Source of the DNA: Microbacterium rhizosphaerae
Lineage (GTDB): Bacteria > Actinomycetota > Actinomycetes > Actinomycetales > Microbacteriaceae
Direction of reading: 5' to 3'
Assembly: GCF_034120055.1 (NCBI RefSeq)
Contig: NZ_CP139368.1
Location: 3,162,001 to 3,226,000, forward strand
DNA length: 64,000 nt
Shown here: positions 15,911 through 23,916 of the stretch, piece after piece
Position numbering within the stretch: position 1 is the stretch's first letter
Layout: each line of letters begins with the position of its first letter
The notes under the pieces: model-generated
Told to the model about the DNA's origin: nothing
The model's database searches: none
What the model saw: the letters and a program-made list of their open reading frames with translations, nothing else
Program-made: the position numbers and the translations under genes

Positions 15911-16494
15911 TGACGACGACGGATGCGGCGCGCCTGCGCCGCACGGGCATCGGCCTCGAGCTCGCCACGCTGGCATGGAACGTCGTCGGCGTAGTGCTGC
16001 TCGCGATCCTCGCGTGGCAGTCGGCATCCGTCGCCCTTCTCGGCTTCGGTCTGGACAGTCTTATCGAGATCGGGGCGAGCACCGTCGTCATCTGGGAGCT
16101 CACCGGCACCGACGAGCGGCGGCAGCACCGCGCGCTGCGCCTCATCGGGTGGGCCTTCGTGCTCCTCGCGGGATATCTGTTCGTGCAGTCCGTGGTCGCC
16201 CTCGTGACAGGTCACCGTCCGACGCCCATGATCGGCGGCATCCTCTGGACGGCGCTCACCGCACTCGCCATGTTCGGGCTGGCGTGGGGCAAGCGGGCGG
16301 TCGGCCGGCGCCTCGGAAACCCGGTCCTCATGACGGAGGCGCGCGTCACCGTCATCGACGGCATCCTGGCGACCAGCGTGCTCGTCGGAATCCTGCTCGA
16401 CTACGCGCTCGGCTGGTGGTGGGCCGACTCCGCCGTCGGACTGATCATCGTGTTCTACGCCGCTCGCGAGGCGATACACATCTTCCGCGACTGA
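15910..16494 (+). CDS. Minimal CDF-like membrane protein
   Basis: A 194-residue membrane protein with six helices that resembles only the transmembrane half of CDF transporters: GFGLDSLIEIGAS matches helix 2, and TEARVTVIDGI and WADSAVGLII match helices 5-6. The C-terminal cytoplasmic dimerisation domain and His-rich loops are absent. Its ATG shares one base with the stop of the full CDF gene, so it is co-expressed with it. It could work as a partner subunit or as a transporter with other specificity; neither is shown by sequence. Confidence 0.8.
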   Translation: MTTTDAARLRRTGIGLELATLAWNVVGVVLLAILAWQSASVALLGFGLDSLIEIGASTVVIWELTGTDERRQHRALRLIGWAFVLLAGYLFVQSVVALVTGHRPTPMIGGILWTALTALAMFGLAWGKRAVGRRLGNPVLMTEARVTVIDGILATSVLVGILLDYALGWWWADSAVGLIIVFYAAREAIHIFRD

Positions 16495-16519
16495 CGGGCG
16501 GCGAAGCCCGACGCCCGTC
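16493..16519 (+). terminator. Hairpin at the end of the CDF operon
   Basis: GACGGGCG (16493-16500) pairs with CGCCCGTC (16512-16519) across an 11-base loop and overlaps the stop codon. No T-run follows, so it may slow or end transcription only partly, or act as a 3' stabiliser. Confidence 0.35.
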
Positions 16520-16602
16520 CCTGCGCGGCTCTTTCGCGGCTCTCTCAAGGCGTCCGGAATGCCGTGGCCGGGTCCGCCGGGCACCGCCGCACATGATTCG
16601 CG

Positions 16603-17244
16603 TCAGCGGGTGAGTGTGACGTGGATGACGCCGCTGTCGGCGAGCTCGGACGACACGGCGTAGCCGGTGTCGAAGTTCCGGAGGTCATCCCAGAGCCGCT
16701 CGCCGTGCCCGAGGATGATCGGAGAGATCGCCACGTGGATGCGGTCGACCAGCCCGGCGGCGAGGAAGCTGCGCGCGATGCCGACACCTCCGCCGATGCG
16801 GACGTCCGCTCCCCCGGCGAGGTCGTGGGCGCGGGCGAGGGCCTCCTCCGGGCTCGTGGACACGAACTCGAACCGTGTGCCGTTCGCGAATTCGATCGGA
16901 GCCCGCTCGAGGTGCGTGAGCACCAGGACCGGTCCGCCGAAGGGCGGCTCCTCGCCCCACCATCCGCGCCAGTCGGGGTCGTCCGGGAAGGCGTGGAGCC
17001 CGAACATCCCGGCTCCCATGATCTCGGCGCCGATGCCCTGGAAGTACTCGACCGCGTAGCGGTCATCCACGCCCGTGGTGCCCCCTCCGGACCCGTCGTG
17101 CAGCACACGCTCACGGAAGGTCTTCGTGGCGATGTAGTGCGCGACGAGCCGCCCCCAGTCCTCGCCCATCGGATTGTCGGCGCTCTGGCCGGACGGGCTC
17201 GCGACCCCGTCGAGTGAGATGTTGAGGTCGAGTCGTACAGCCAT
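16603..17244 (-). CDS. Dihydrofolate-reductase-fold protein (RibD C-terminal domain family)
   Basis: About 213 residues of the RibD_C/DHFR-like family, small NADPH-dependent reductases of mostly unknown substrate. Seen: N-terminal strand VRLDLNISLDGVAS, GAGMFG in place of the usual GRxTY/F region, GPVLVLTH, then GGADVRIGGGVGIARSFL for NADP binding and VDRIHVAISPIILGHGERLW. ATG 17244 (MAVRLDL) is chosen because the family begins there; ATG 17268 would add eight residues. No ribosome site is seen for either. It stands alone, so no pathway is suggested. Confidence 0.8.
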   Translation of the reverse strand: MAVRLDLNISLDGVASPSGQSADNPMGEDWGRLVAHYIATKTFRERVLHDGSGGGTTGVDDRYAVEYFQGIGAEIMGAGMFGLHAFPDDPDWRGWWGEEPPFGGPVLVLTHLERAPIEFANGTRFEFVSTSPEEALARAHDLAGGADVRIGGGVGIARSFLAAGLVDRIHVAISPIILGHGERLWDDLRNFDTGYAVSSELADSGVIHVTLTR

Positions 17245-17558
17245 GTGAATTGGGCATACCAGCGCCATGAGTGCGCGTCAACCCTCCGAGCCGAATCGCG
17301 TCGTGCCCATAGGCTTTTCACGCAACAACAAATCGACAGCAGTGGAGCCGGCGTTTCGGGTCGCCGATCGAGTTCCTGTGTCGAAGAGATGACCCCGGCG
17401 AGGCGGGCTTTGCCGGGGTCATCCATCCCCCGCCTCGCGTGCGGTCGTCCATCGCGGGACGAAAGACTGGGTGTTTCCCCAGTTGCGAGAGAGCACTCGT
17501 GGCGTCGACTGTCGGCCAGTCGTGATAGATATCTCCTGAGACTTTACGAAGGAGACGG
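17245..17558. other. Intergenic region before the leader peptide
   Basis: About 310 bases without a supported gene. It carries a perfect 12-base inverted repeat (listed separately) and must hold the promoters for the reductase gene leftward and the carboxypeptidase gene rightward. No convincing -35/-10 pair was found. Confidence 0.45.
17388..17423. repeat. Perfect 12-base inverted repeat (strong hairpin)
   Basis: GATGACCCCGGC (17388-17399) and GCCGGGGTCATC (17412-17423) are perfectly complementary around a 12-base loop. As RNA this is a very stable stem. There is no T-run on either side and no gene reading into it within 140 bases, so terminator, transposon scar or structured RNA cannot be told apart. 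Confidence 0.6.
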
Positions 17559-17627
17559 ATGCCACGCGCGCCTCAGCACCGGTCCATCCCCGCAATCCGG
17601 CGCACGAGCGGACCGGACCCGCGATGA
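17559..17627 (+). CDS. 22-residue leader peptide coupled to the carboxypeptidase
   Basis: A 23-codon frame starting at ATG 17559, four bases after AAGGAG, the best ribosome site in this stretch. The peptide begins MPRAPQHRSIPAIRR and ends GPDPR. Its stop TGA (17625-17627) overlaps the ATG of the D,D-carboxypeptidase as ATGA. That gene has no good ribosome site of its own, so it is probably translated by coupling to this small frame. It is basic and Pro/Arg-rich (six Arg and five Pro in 22), which could allow attenuation, but no alternative hairpins were identified. Confidence 0.5.
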   Translation: MPRAPQHRSIPAIRRTSGPDPR

Positions 17628-18976
17628 CGACCGACCTCCAGCAGCCCGACGAGTTCGCCGACCTCATGGACCTCATGCGCAACGAGCGCGAGTACTCCGA
17701 TCGGCGCGAAGCACGCGATCCGAGCGACCACCGGCGGGGTCTGCGAGCCCTGCTCATCGCCGCGATCATCCTGGTGCTGATCCTCGCCGCCGGCGGCGGC
17801 TACGTCGCGTGGGCGCTGAATGCGCCTCTGCACGCCCCGACCGGTACCGCCCAGGAGCCGGACGTCGCGCTGCCCGCAGCCGCCACCCTCGCCCTGCCGG
17901 CCGAAGGGGCATCGGCGATCTCGATGACGGGAGCGGACGAGTACGTCGGCGCGACGGCCAGCGGCATCTGGGCCAAGAGCGGCGGCGATGCCCCGCGGCC
18001 CATCGCGAGCATCAGCAAGCTCATCACGGCACTCGTCGTGCTGCACGCGAAGCCCCTGAAGAGCGCGAGCGATCCCGGACCGAGGATCACCTTCAACAAG
18101 GCCGATCACGCGCTGTACGACAAGTACTACGTGATGGGCGCGGCGATCGCCGCCATGCCCACGGGAAGCACGATGTCCGAGCGCGACGCGCTCGCGACGA
18201 TGCTTCTGCCGTCAGCGGCGAACTACGCCGAGGCGGTGGCGAACTGGGCGTTCGGTTCGCAGGGCGGCTACATCAGCGCGACGAAGAAATGGCTCGCCGC
18301 GAACGGGCTGGGCAGCACCACCATCGTCGAGCCCACGGGCATGAGCGCCCGCAACACGAGCACGACCGCCGACCTCATCACGCTCGGCAAGCTCGCCGCC
18401 GCCGACCCCGCTCTCGCAGCGATCACGTCGACGAAGTCGATCTCCCTGCCCGGACCCGGCACGCTGACCAACACGAACGATCTGCTCGGCACCGACGGGA
18501 TCACGGGGCTCAAGACCGGCAACCTCGGCGACGGCACCTACAACCTGCTGTACACGGCATCCTTCGTCGTGGGCGACACGCATCCCGTCACCGTCACCGG
18601 AGTGGTCCTCGGCGGCGCGACGCACCAGTCGGTCGACCAGGACGTCACGCAGCTGCTCGCGAGCATCCGTCAGGGGTTCCACAACGTCGAGGTCGCCTCG
18701 TCGGGCCAGCACATCGGCACCTACTCGACCGCGTGGGGCTCGACCGCGGGGATCGTCGTCGCCAAGGACGCATCGGTCTTCACGTGGTCGAACACCCCGA
18801 TCACCACGACCCTCAAGATGAAGACGCCGTCCTCCTACGAGAACGGCGCGGTGGTCGGAAGCGTGACCTTCACGGCCGGCGCGAACACCACGACCGTGCC
18901 GGTGACCGTGGTCGGCGGCATCCATCCGCCCACCGCGTGGTGGCGGCTCACGCATCCGCAGGAGCTCGGCGGTTAG
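17624..18976 (+). CDS. Membrane-anchored D-alanyl-D-alanine carboxypeptidase (PBP5-type)
   Basis: A 450-residue penicillin-binding protein of the S11 family, which trims the terminal D-Ala of peptidoglycan pentapeptides. Seen: a cytoplasmic N-terminus of about 45 residues, one membrane helix at about 42-66, then outside the membrane SxxK (S129-I-S-K132), SAN (PSAANYAE) and KTG (GLKTGNLG), all intact. A C-terminal beta-rich domain of about 100 residues follows. The long charged cytoplasmic head is unusual for PBP5 and may be a docking site. Translation is probably coupled to a small upstream frame. It is convergent with arsC. Confidence 0.92.
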   Translation: MTTDLQQPDEFADLMDLMRNEREYSDRREARDPSDHRRGLRALLIAAIILVLILAAGGGYVAWALNAPLHAPTGTAQEPDVALPAAATLALPAEGASAISMTGADEYVGATASGIWAKSGGDAPRPIASISKLITALVVLHAKPLKSASDPGPRITFNKADHALYDKYYVMGAAIAAMPTGSTMSERDALATMLLPSAANYAEAVANWAFGSQGGYISATKKWLAANGLGSTTIVEPTGMSARNTSTTADLITLGKLAAADPALAAITSTKSISLPGPGTLTNTNDLLGTDGITGLKTGNLGDGTYNLLYTASFVVGDTHPVTVTGVVLGGATHQSVDQDVTQLLASIRQGFHNVEVASSGQHIGTYSTAWGSTAGIVVAKDASVFTWSNTPITTTLKMKTPSSYENGAVVGSVTFTAGANTTTVPVTVVGGIHPPTAWWRLTHPQELGG

Positions 18977-18984
18977 CATGTCGC

Positions 18985-19395
18985 TCAGGCTGCGGGCGGG
19001 AGGAGCTCCTCGACGAGCGTCTGGACGCGCGACCGGATCTCGTCGCGGATCGGCCGGACGACGTCGATCGGCTGACCCGCGGGGTCGTCCAGCACCCAGT
19101 CCTCGTAGCGCTTGCCGGGGAAGATCGGGCAGGCGTCGCCGCATCCCATCGTGATGACCACGTCCGACTCCCTGACGGCATCCACCGTCAGGATCTTCGG
19201 CGTGTTCCCGGCGATGTCGATACCCTCCTCGGCCATGGCCTGGATCGCGATGGGGTTGATCGCGTCCTTGGGCTCGGAACCCGCAGACAGCACGTCGATC
19301 CGGCCTCCGGCGAGCTCACGCAGAAAGCCGGCGGCCATCTGCGAGCGACCGGCGTTGTGCACGCAGACGAAGAGGACGGTCGGCTTGTCACTCAT
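18985..19395 (-). CDS. arsC: Arsenate reductase, low-molecular-weight phosphatase type
   Basis: A 136-residue ArsC. Seen: P-loop FVCVHNAGRSQMAAG with the nucleophilic Cys, SAGSEP, then MGCGDACPIFPGKRYEDW, which supplies the pair of Cys used in the thioredoxin-type relay, and DDPAGQP with the general-acid Asp. Actinobacterial members draw electrons from thioredoxin or mycothiol; the Cys pair favours the thioredoxin route. It is separate from the main arsenic island by about 7 kb and has an AAAGGA site upstream. A remnant of an arsN-like gene lies just before it, suggesting a second, partly decayed ars cluster. Confidence 0.93.
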   Translation of the reverse strand: MSDKPTVLFVCVHNAGRSQMAAGFLRELAGGRIDVLSAGSEPKDAINPIAIQAMAEEGIDIAGNTPKILTVDAVRESDVVITMGCGDACPIFPGKRYEDWVLDDPAGQPIDVVRPIRDEIRSRVQTLVEELLPPAA

Positions 19396-19437
19396 TTCAT
19401 GGTTCCTTTCACGCCGCCGTGATCCGGCGATCCGAGT

Positions 19438-19575
19438 CTAGGCAGGGCCGTCCGCCCCGAGGCCGTTCTGTACGCAGCGACGCTCGATGAGCAGGGTGTT
19501 GCGCCCGCAGCCTGCGCGCGGGCCCTCGCCGAACGTGCGGTCAGCTCGCAGCTGTTCGTGAGCGCGTAGGTGCCC
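19438..19575 (-). pseudogene. Remnant of an ArsN-like acetyltransferase (C-terminal end only)
   Basis: This stretch has no start codon and opens directly after the stop of the neighbouring DUF998-like gene. Translated, its last 35 codons read RTFGEGPRAGCGRNTLLIER, then RCVQNG, before TAG at 19440-19438. The intact ArsN-like enzyme at 9558-10070 ends GVGPHAGRWRDTVLIERRSI and then RNGID, a clear residue-by-residue match. The rest of the enzyme is missing, so this is a 3' fragment left by deletion or rearrangement. Confidence 0.75.
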
Positions 19576-20658
19576 TCAATCGGTGCGTCCGGCTACGCCG
19601 AGGAAGCGGACGAAGACGGCGATCCAGCCGAAGATCAGCGCGAAGACGAGGATCTCGAACGCGGTCAACGAGAAATAGCCGATCGCCGGGATGAAGAGGA
19701 TGACCGAGGCGACCGTCGCGGCGAGGAACGCCCACGACGCGACGAAGTAGGTGCGCGGCATCCCGCGGAAGAACCTCGGCCCGCCGATGAGCATGACGAG
19801 GTACATGACCGCCATGCCGGAGGCCGACAGGTTGTGCACGGTGAGGTTGACGTCGACCGGGACGATGCCGACGAACGCGAGCATGATCCCCATGATCACG
19901 AAGAGCACGGGGATGACGCGCGGTCCGCGAGGGTTCTCGAGAATGCCCGCAGCCGCGAGCTCGCGCATATCGTTGGCGATGTACACGGCGAAGGTCGTCA
20001 CGAGGAGTCCGCCGGCGATCAGCGTGCCGTTGAACACCCAGCTCGACAGGTCGTCGAATGTGCCGAGCTGGCTGAAGTGCACCTTCCACCAGTCCGGGTC
20101 CGGCGTCGTCAGCATCGCCGTGAGGGTTCCGACCGCGATGAAGGCGAGCAGCAGCGTCGCCATGCGCTGGGTCGTCATCGCCGAGACGGACAGGAAGACG
20201 ATCCAGGTGGTGAGGCCGAGCGTCACCGCCATGAGCACGACCGCCCAGAACGTCACGATCGGCAGGCCGATGAATCCCGCGGCCAGGAGCCGGAACAGCG
20301 CGTACACGATCACGAAGGAGAGCGCCGCGTGCACGATCACCACCGAGACGGTGTTGACGATGAACTTCCACGAGGGCAGCGACCGCCGCCACTCCTGGCC
20401 CGGGCGATTGCGCGCACGCCAGTATTCGACCGTCGCGATGACGGCGGCGACGACCGCCGCCCCGCACGCGGCCCACACGGCGAACGAATGGGAGTTGCCG
20501 CCGAGCTGAAGCTTCGGCGCGAAGAGGCCGACGAGCAGGCCGTAGACAGCGCCCAGCGCGCCGGCGGTGAGAGCGGCATAGACCGCCTCGGACTCGGCCC
20601 GGCGGCCGGGAACGGGAGTGGTCGTCTCGGGTAGCGGCTGCATCTGCGCGGAGCTCAC
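19576..20658 (-). CDS. Polytopic membrane protein (DUF998-like)
   Basis: About 360 residues with nine or ten hydrophobic helices and short loops. The block GTFDDLSSWVFNGTLIAGG with following helices is reminiscent of DUF998 proteins, whose function is unknown. GTG 20658 is used because TACTCT lies seven bases upstream and no ribosome site is present; ATG 20643 (MQPLPE) is a fair alternative. It is convergent with nothing and ends next to the arsN remnant. The neighbouring MarR gene points the same way but 59 bases separate them, so a shared role with carotenoid genes is not supported. Confidence 0.65.
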   Translation of the reverse strand: MSSAQMQPLPETTTPVPGRRAESEAVYAALTAGALGAVYGLLVGLFAPKLQLGGNSHSFAVWAACGAAVVAAVIATVEYWRARNRPGQEWRRSLPSWKFIVNTVSVVIVHAALSFVIVYALFRLLAAGFIGLPIVTFWAVVLMAVTLGLTTWIVFLSVSAMTTQRMATLLLAFIAVGTLTAMLTTPDPDWWKVHFSQLGTFDDLSSWVFNGTLIAGGLLVTTFAVYIANDMRELAAAGILENPRGPRVIPVLFVIMGIMLAFVGIVPVDVNLTVHNLSASGMAVMYLVMLIGGPRFFRGMPRTYFVASWAFLAATVASVILFIPAIGYFSLTAFEILVFALIFGWIAVFVRFLGVAGRTD

Positions 20659-20717
20659 AGAGTGAGAGTACGGCCTGCGCGGCACCCGTGGCATCATCGC
20701 CGCGTAAGAAAGTTCGG

Positions 20718-21293
20718 TCAGCCGGCGGCGCGATCCCGATCTCGGTCGGGGTCCTGCGTCTGCGTCTCGCTGAGCCGATCGAGGAAGCGGATGACGGTCT
20801 CCCGCTCGCGCGGCGACATCTCAGCGGCCACCTTCCACCGGTAGGCGTGCAGGCGGCCGACGCTTTCGCGCACCTGCTCGTGCGTCTGCTGGGTGATCTT
20901 GATCATCAGGGCGCGGCGGTCCGTGGGATGCGGGGAGCGCTCGATGTGGCCGGCGACGGCCAGTCGGTCGAGGAGCTTCGTCGTCGACGCCGTGGAGATG
21001 CCGAGGTGGTCGGCGAGCATCTTCGGCGTCGCGATCGTGGCCTGGTTCTTGAGCGCCACGAGGTATCGCAGGGCCGCCATATCGGTCTCGCCCAGCTTCA
21101 TGTCGGTGCGCGACCGGAATCTGACCTCCTGCTCGGCCTCACGCCACCGGCGCACGGCGATCAGCACTCGCACGATCTGAGCGATCTCCTCATCGCTCAG
21201 ATCGCCGTAGTCGACCAGTTCCTGACGCGGGTCGATCACGCGCGGATCCAGCATGGCGTTCGCGACGCCCTGGTCCGGTTTGTGGCTGCCCAT
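20718..21293 (-). CDS. MarR-family repressor of the carotenoid operon (CrtR-like)
   Basis: A 191-residue MarR-type winged-helix regulator. Seen: the core from about residue 65, KLGETDMAALRYLV, recognition helix GISTASTTKLLDRL, wing HPTDRRALMIKIT. It is divergent from idi, the first gene of the carotenoid operon, with 81 bases between. Known: in Corynebacterium glutamicum a MarR-type CrtR sits divergent to the crt operon, represses it, and is released by geranylgeranyl diphosphate. Position and family make this the likely counterpart here (inference). A TACTTGC/GCAAGTA palindrome lies in the shared promoter region. Confidence 0.88.
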   Translation of the reverse strand: MGSHKPDQGVANAMLDPRVIDPRQELVDYGDLSDEEIAQIVRVLIAVRRWREAEQEVRFRSRTDMKLGETDMAALRYLVALKNQATIATPKMLADHLGISTASTTKLLDRLAVAGHIERSPHPTDRRALMIKITQQTHEQVRESVGRLHAYRWKVAAEMSPRERETVIRFLDRLSETQTQDPDRDRDRAAG

Positions 21294-21336
21294 GCGGACA
21301 TCATACGGCGAAACGTTGATTACATGTCTATCTAGC

Positions 21337-21353
21337 TACTTGCTAGGCAAGTA
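21337..21353. promoter_or_regulatory. Probable CrtR operator upstream of idi
   Basis: TACTTGC-TAG-GCAAGTA is a perfect 7-base inverted repeat with a 3-base spacer, the size expected for a MarR dimer. It lies 22 bases before the idi start and overlaps TTGCTA (21340-21345), a possible -35 box, so binding would block idi-crt transcription. Assignment to the adjacent MarR protein is inferred. Confidence 0.65.
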
Positions 21354-21374
21354 ACCACCTGCAATGCTGGGTAT

Positions 21375-21950
21375 ATGAACAGGGAAAGAATCGGACACGT
21401 CGTGCTCCTGGACGAGGTGGGAAACCCCATCGGCGTCACGTCCAAGGCGAGCGTGCACGGTGCGGACACCCCGCTGCATCTCGCCTTCTCCTGCCATGTG
21501 CTCAACTCCGACGGACAGGTGCTCATCACCCGACGCTCGCTCGACAAGGCGACGTGGCCCGGAGTCTGGTCGAACTCGTTCTGCGGCCATCCCCGCCCGG
21601 CGGAGCCGGTGCGCACCGCCGTCACCCGTCACGCGGAGCACGAGCTCGGACTGCAGCTGACGGATGTCGAGCTCTCTCTCCCGCTGTTCCGCTACCGGGC
21701 CGTCGACGCGGCGGGCATGGTCGAGAACGAGATCTGCCCGGTGTTCGTCGCTCGGACGGCGGATGAGGTGAAGCCTCGCCCCGACGAGGTCATGGAATAC
21801 GCGTGGGTCGACCCGATCGACCTCGGCCACTCGATCCGCCTCACGCCGTCGGTGTTCAGCCCGTGGCTGGTGCTTCAGGCCCAGCTGCTCCCCTTCCTCG
21901 GCGGCGTCGCACCCGTCGCCGCCGCATCCCAACGCGAGCTGGCGGGATGA
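21375..21950 (+). CDS. idi: Isopentenyl-diphosphate delta-isomerase, type 1
   Basis: A 191-residue Nudix-fold isomerase interconverting IPP and DMAPP, the entry step for isoprenoid chains. Seen: the catalytic Cys in WSNSFCGHPRP, the metal-binding His/Glu residues around TAVTRHAEHELG, and the active-site Glu in NEICPVF. It is the first gene of the carotenoid operon and its stop overlaps the crtE start (ATGA). Only a weak GGG ribosome site lies before the ATG, so short-leader initiation is possible. Confidence 0.95.
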   Translation: MNRERIGHVVLLDEVGNPIGVTSKASVHGADTPLHLAFSCHVLNSDGQVLITRRSLDKATWPGVWSNSFCGHPRPAEPVRTAVTRHAEHELGLQLTDVELSLPLFRYRAVDAAGMVENEICPVFVARTADEVKPRPDEVMEYAWVDPIDLGHSIRLTPSVFSPWLVLQAQLLPFLGGVAPVAAASQRELAG

Positions 21951-23014
21951 CTCTCGCCCTGCAGTCCGACCAGGCGGTGGATGCGCTCACCGCCGTCGAT
22001 GCGCGCCTTGCGGACTACTTCGCCGATGCGCACCCTCTGGTGGCGCGGCACGGGCCCCTGTTCCTGCGCCTCTGGGACGAGGTGGCGGCTTCGACGGTCG
22101 GCGGCAAGCGATTCCGTCCGGCGCTCGTCGTCGACACCCACCGGGCTCTCGGCGGGGAGGCCGAGGCCGAAGCGATCGCGACCGGCACCGCCGTCGAGCT
22201 CCTCCACACGTCGTTCCTGCTCCACGACGACGTGATCGACGGCGACACCGTGCGTCGCGGGAGGCCGAACCTCATCGGCTCCCTGGCCCGCGACGCACGG
22301 CAGGGCGGTCTCGGGCGGAGCGACGCGCTCGCCTGGGCCCGTTCGGCCGCGATCCTCGCCGGAGACCTCGTGCTCCACTCGGCGCAGGCGATGGTCGCCC
22401 GCCTGGATCTGGACGGGCCGCGCCGCCACCGGCTTCTCGACCTCTTCGAGGAATCCGTCTTCGTCACGGCAGCGGGTGAGCTGCTCGACGTGGCGTTCAG
22501 TGCCGGCGTGAGCGAGCCGACCGCGGCGGACGTGCTCGCCATGACCGAGTGGAAGACCGCGCACTACTCGTTCGAGGCGCCCCTCGCGGCGGGGGCCATC
22601 CTCGCCGGCGCGTCCGACGCGACCATCGCGACCCTCACCCGCTACGGTCGACGCGTGGGCCTCGCCTTCCAGCTGCGCGACGACCTCCTGGGCATGTTCG
22701 GCTCCGAGAGTGTCACCGGGAAGTCCACGCTCAGCGATCTGCGCGGCACGAAGATGACGGCCCTCGCCGCCTTCGCGCACGACTCGCCGTTCGGCGCCGA
22801 GTTCCGCGAGGCGATCGCCGAGAGCGACCCGTCCGAGGCCCTCGCCCGTGCTCGTGCCGTGCTCGTGTCGTGCGGCGGGCAGGTCTACGTCGAGGAGCTC
22901 ATCGAGGCGCAGGTGCGCAGCGCCGTCGACGTGATCGATGCCGGCGGGCTGCCGGACGAGCTCCACGAGTACCTGGTGGACGTGGCCGATCGAGCGACGA
23001 GGCGCACGTCATGA
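21947..23014 (+). CDS. crtE: Geranylgeranyl diphosphate synthase
   Basis: A 355-residue trans-prenyl diphosphate synthase. Seen: FLLHDDVIDGDTVRRG (first Asp-rich motif, short DDxxD form) and FQLRDDLLGMFG (second Asp-rich motif), with GGKRFRP for IPP binding. It condenses IPP onto allylic diphosphates to C20 GGPP, the substrate of phytoene synthase. ATG 21947 overlaps idi and the stop overlaps crtB by 4 bases, so the operon is tightly coupled. Chain length C20 is inferred from context. Confidence 0.94.
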   Translation: MTLALQSDQAVDALTAVDARLADYFADAHPLVARHGPLFLRLWDEVAASTVGGKRFRPALVVDTHRALGGEAEAEAIATGTAVELLHTSFLLHDDVIDGDTVRRGRPNLIGSLARDARQGGLGRSDALAWARSAAILAGDLVLHSAQAMVARLDLDGPRRHRLLDLFEESVFVTAAGELLDVAFSAGVSEPTAADVLAMTEWKTAHYSFEAPLAAGAILAGASDATIATLTRYGRRVGLAFQLRDDLLGMFGSESVTGKSTLSDLRGTKMTALAAFAHDSPFGAEFREAIAESDPSEALARARAVLVSCGGQVYVEELIEAQVRSAVDVIDAGGLPDELHEYLVDVADRATRRTS

Positions 23015-23916
23015 GCGCCTCCGATACGGCCCCGGTCACGGATCTGGCGCGCTATTCCGAGTGCGCGCAGGACAGCGCGGCTCGCGTGATCTCCGCGTAC
23101 TCGACATCGTTCGGTATGGCGGCGCGACTGCTGGATCGACGCATCCGTCCCCACGTCCGCAACGTCTACGGACTCGTGCGGGTGGCCGACGAGATCGTGG
23201 ACGGCGCTGCCGCGGAGGCGGGGCTGGATGCCGCGGCCCTCGGCGCGCTGCTGGACGGGCTGGAGGCCGAGACGCTGCACGCGATCGACGTCGGATACAG
23301 CGCGAACCTCGTCGTCCACGCGTTCGCCTGCTCCGCACGGTACGCCGGGATCGGGAGCGACCTGGTGACACCCTTCTTCGACTCGATGCGCCGCGACCTC
23401 GACCCCCGCGCCTATCGGTCCGGCGAGATCGGCACCTACATCTACGGGTCGGCGGAAGTCGTCGGGCTCATGTGCCTGCGGATCTTCCTCGCCGACCACG
23501 TGGTCGGCGAGGAAGAGCGGACACGCCTCGAGGACGGCGCGCGCCGGCTGGGCGCCGCGTTCCAGAAGGTGAACTTCCTGCGCGACCTCGCCGCCGACTG
23601 GGAGACGCTCGGACGCAACTACTTCCCCGACATCGACCCTAACGGCCTGACCGAGACGCAGAAGCTGGGCCTGGTGGACGACATCGATGCCGACCTGGCC
23701 GCAGCCCGTGCCGTCATCCCGGACCTCCCCCGCGGCGCGCGCGGCGCCGTGGCGGCCGCGCACGGACTGTTCGCCGCGCTCAACGAGCGCATCCGCGCGA
23801 CTCCGGCCGACCGGCTGATGCGGTCGCGGGTGCGGGTGGCCGGCGGTGCGAAGCTGCGCATCCTCGCCGAGGCGTCCCTCGGCCGTGTCACCGCTCAGGC
23901 GAGGAGCACCGCATGA
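23011..23916 (+). CDS. crtB: Phytoene synthase
   Basis: A 301-residue squalene/phytoene synthase that joins two GGPP molecules head to head. Seen: YSTSFGMAARLL, the first Asp motif VRVADEIVDG, RSGEIGTYIYGSAEVVG, and the second Asp motif AAFQKVNFLRDLAAD. ATGA overlaps on both sides keep it in the crt operon. Length and motifs are normal for the family. Confidence 0.95.
   Translation: MSASDTAPVTDLARYSECAQDSAARVISAYSTSFGMAARLLDRRIRPHVRNVYGLVRVADEIVDGAAAEAGLDAAALGALLDGLEAETLHAIDVGYSANLVVHAFACSARYAGIGSDLVTPFFDSMRRDLDPRAYRSGEIGTYIYGSAEVVGLMCLRIFLADHVVGEEERTRLEDGARRLGAAFQKVNFLRDLAADWETLGRNYFPDIDPNGLTETQKLGLVDDIDADLAAARAVIPDLPRGARGAVAAAHGLFAALNERIRATPADRLMRSRVRVAGGAKLRILAEASLGRVTAQARSTA

Noticed and set aside
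17559..17627. ATG 17559 as an upstream start of the carboxypeptidase
   Set aside because: It has the better ribosome site but is in another frame and meets a stop at 17625-17627, so it can only be a separate leader peptide.
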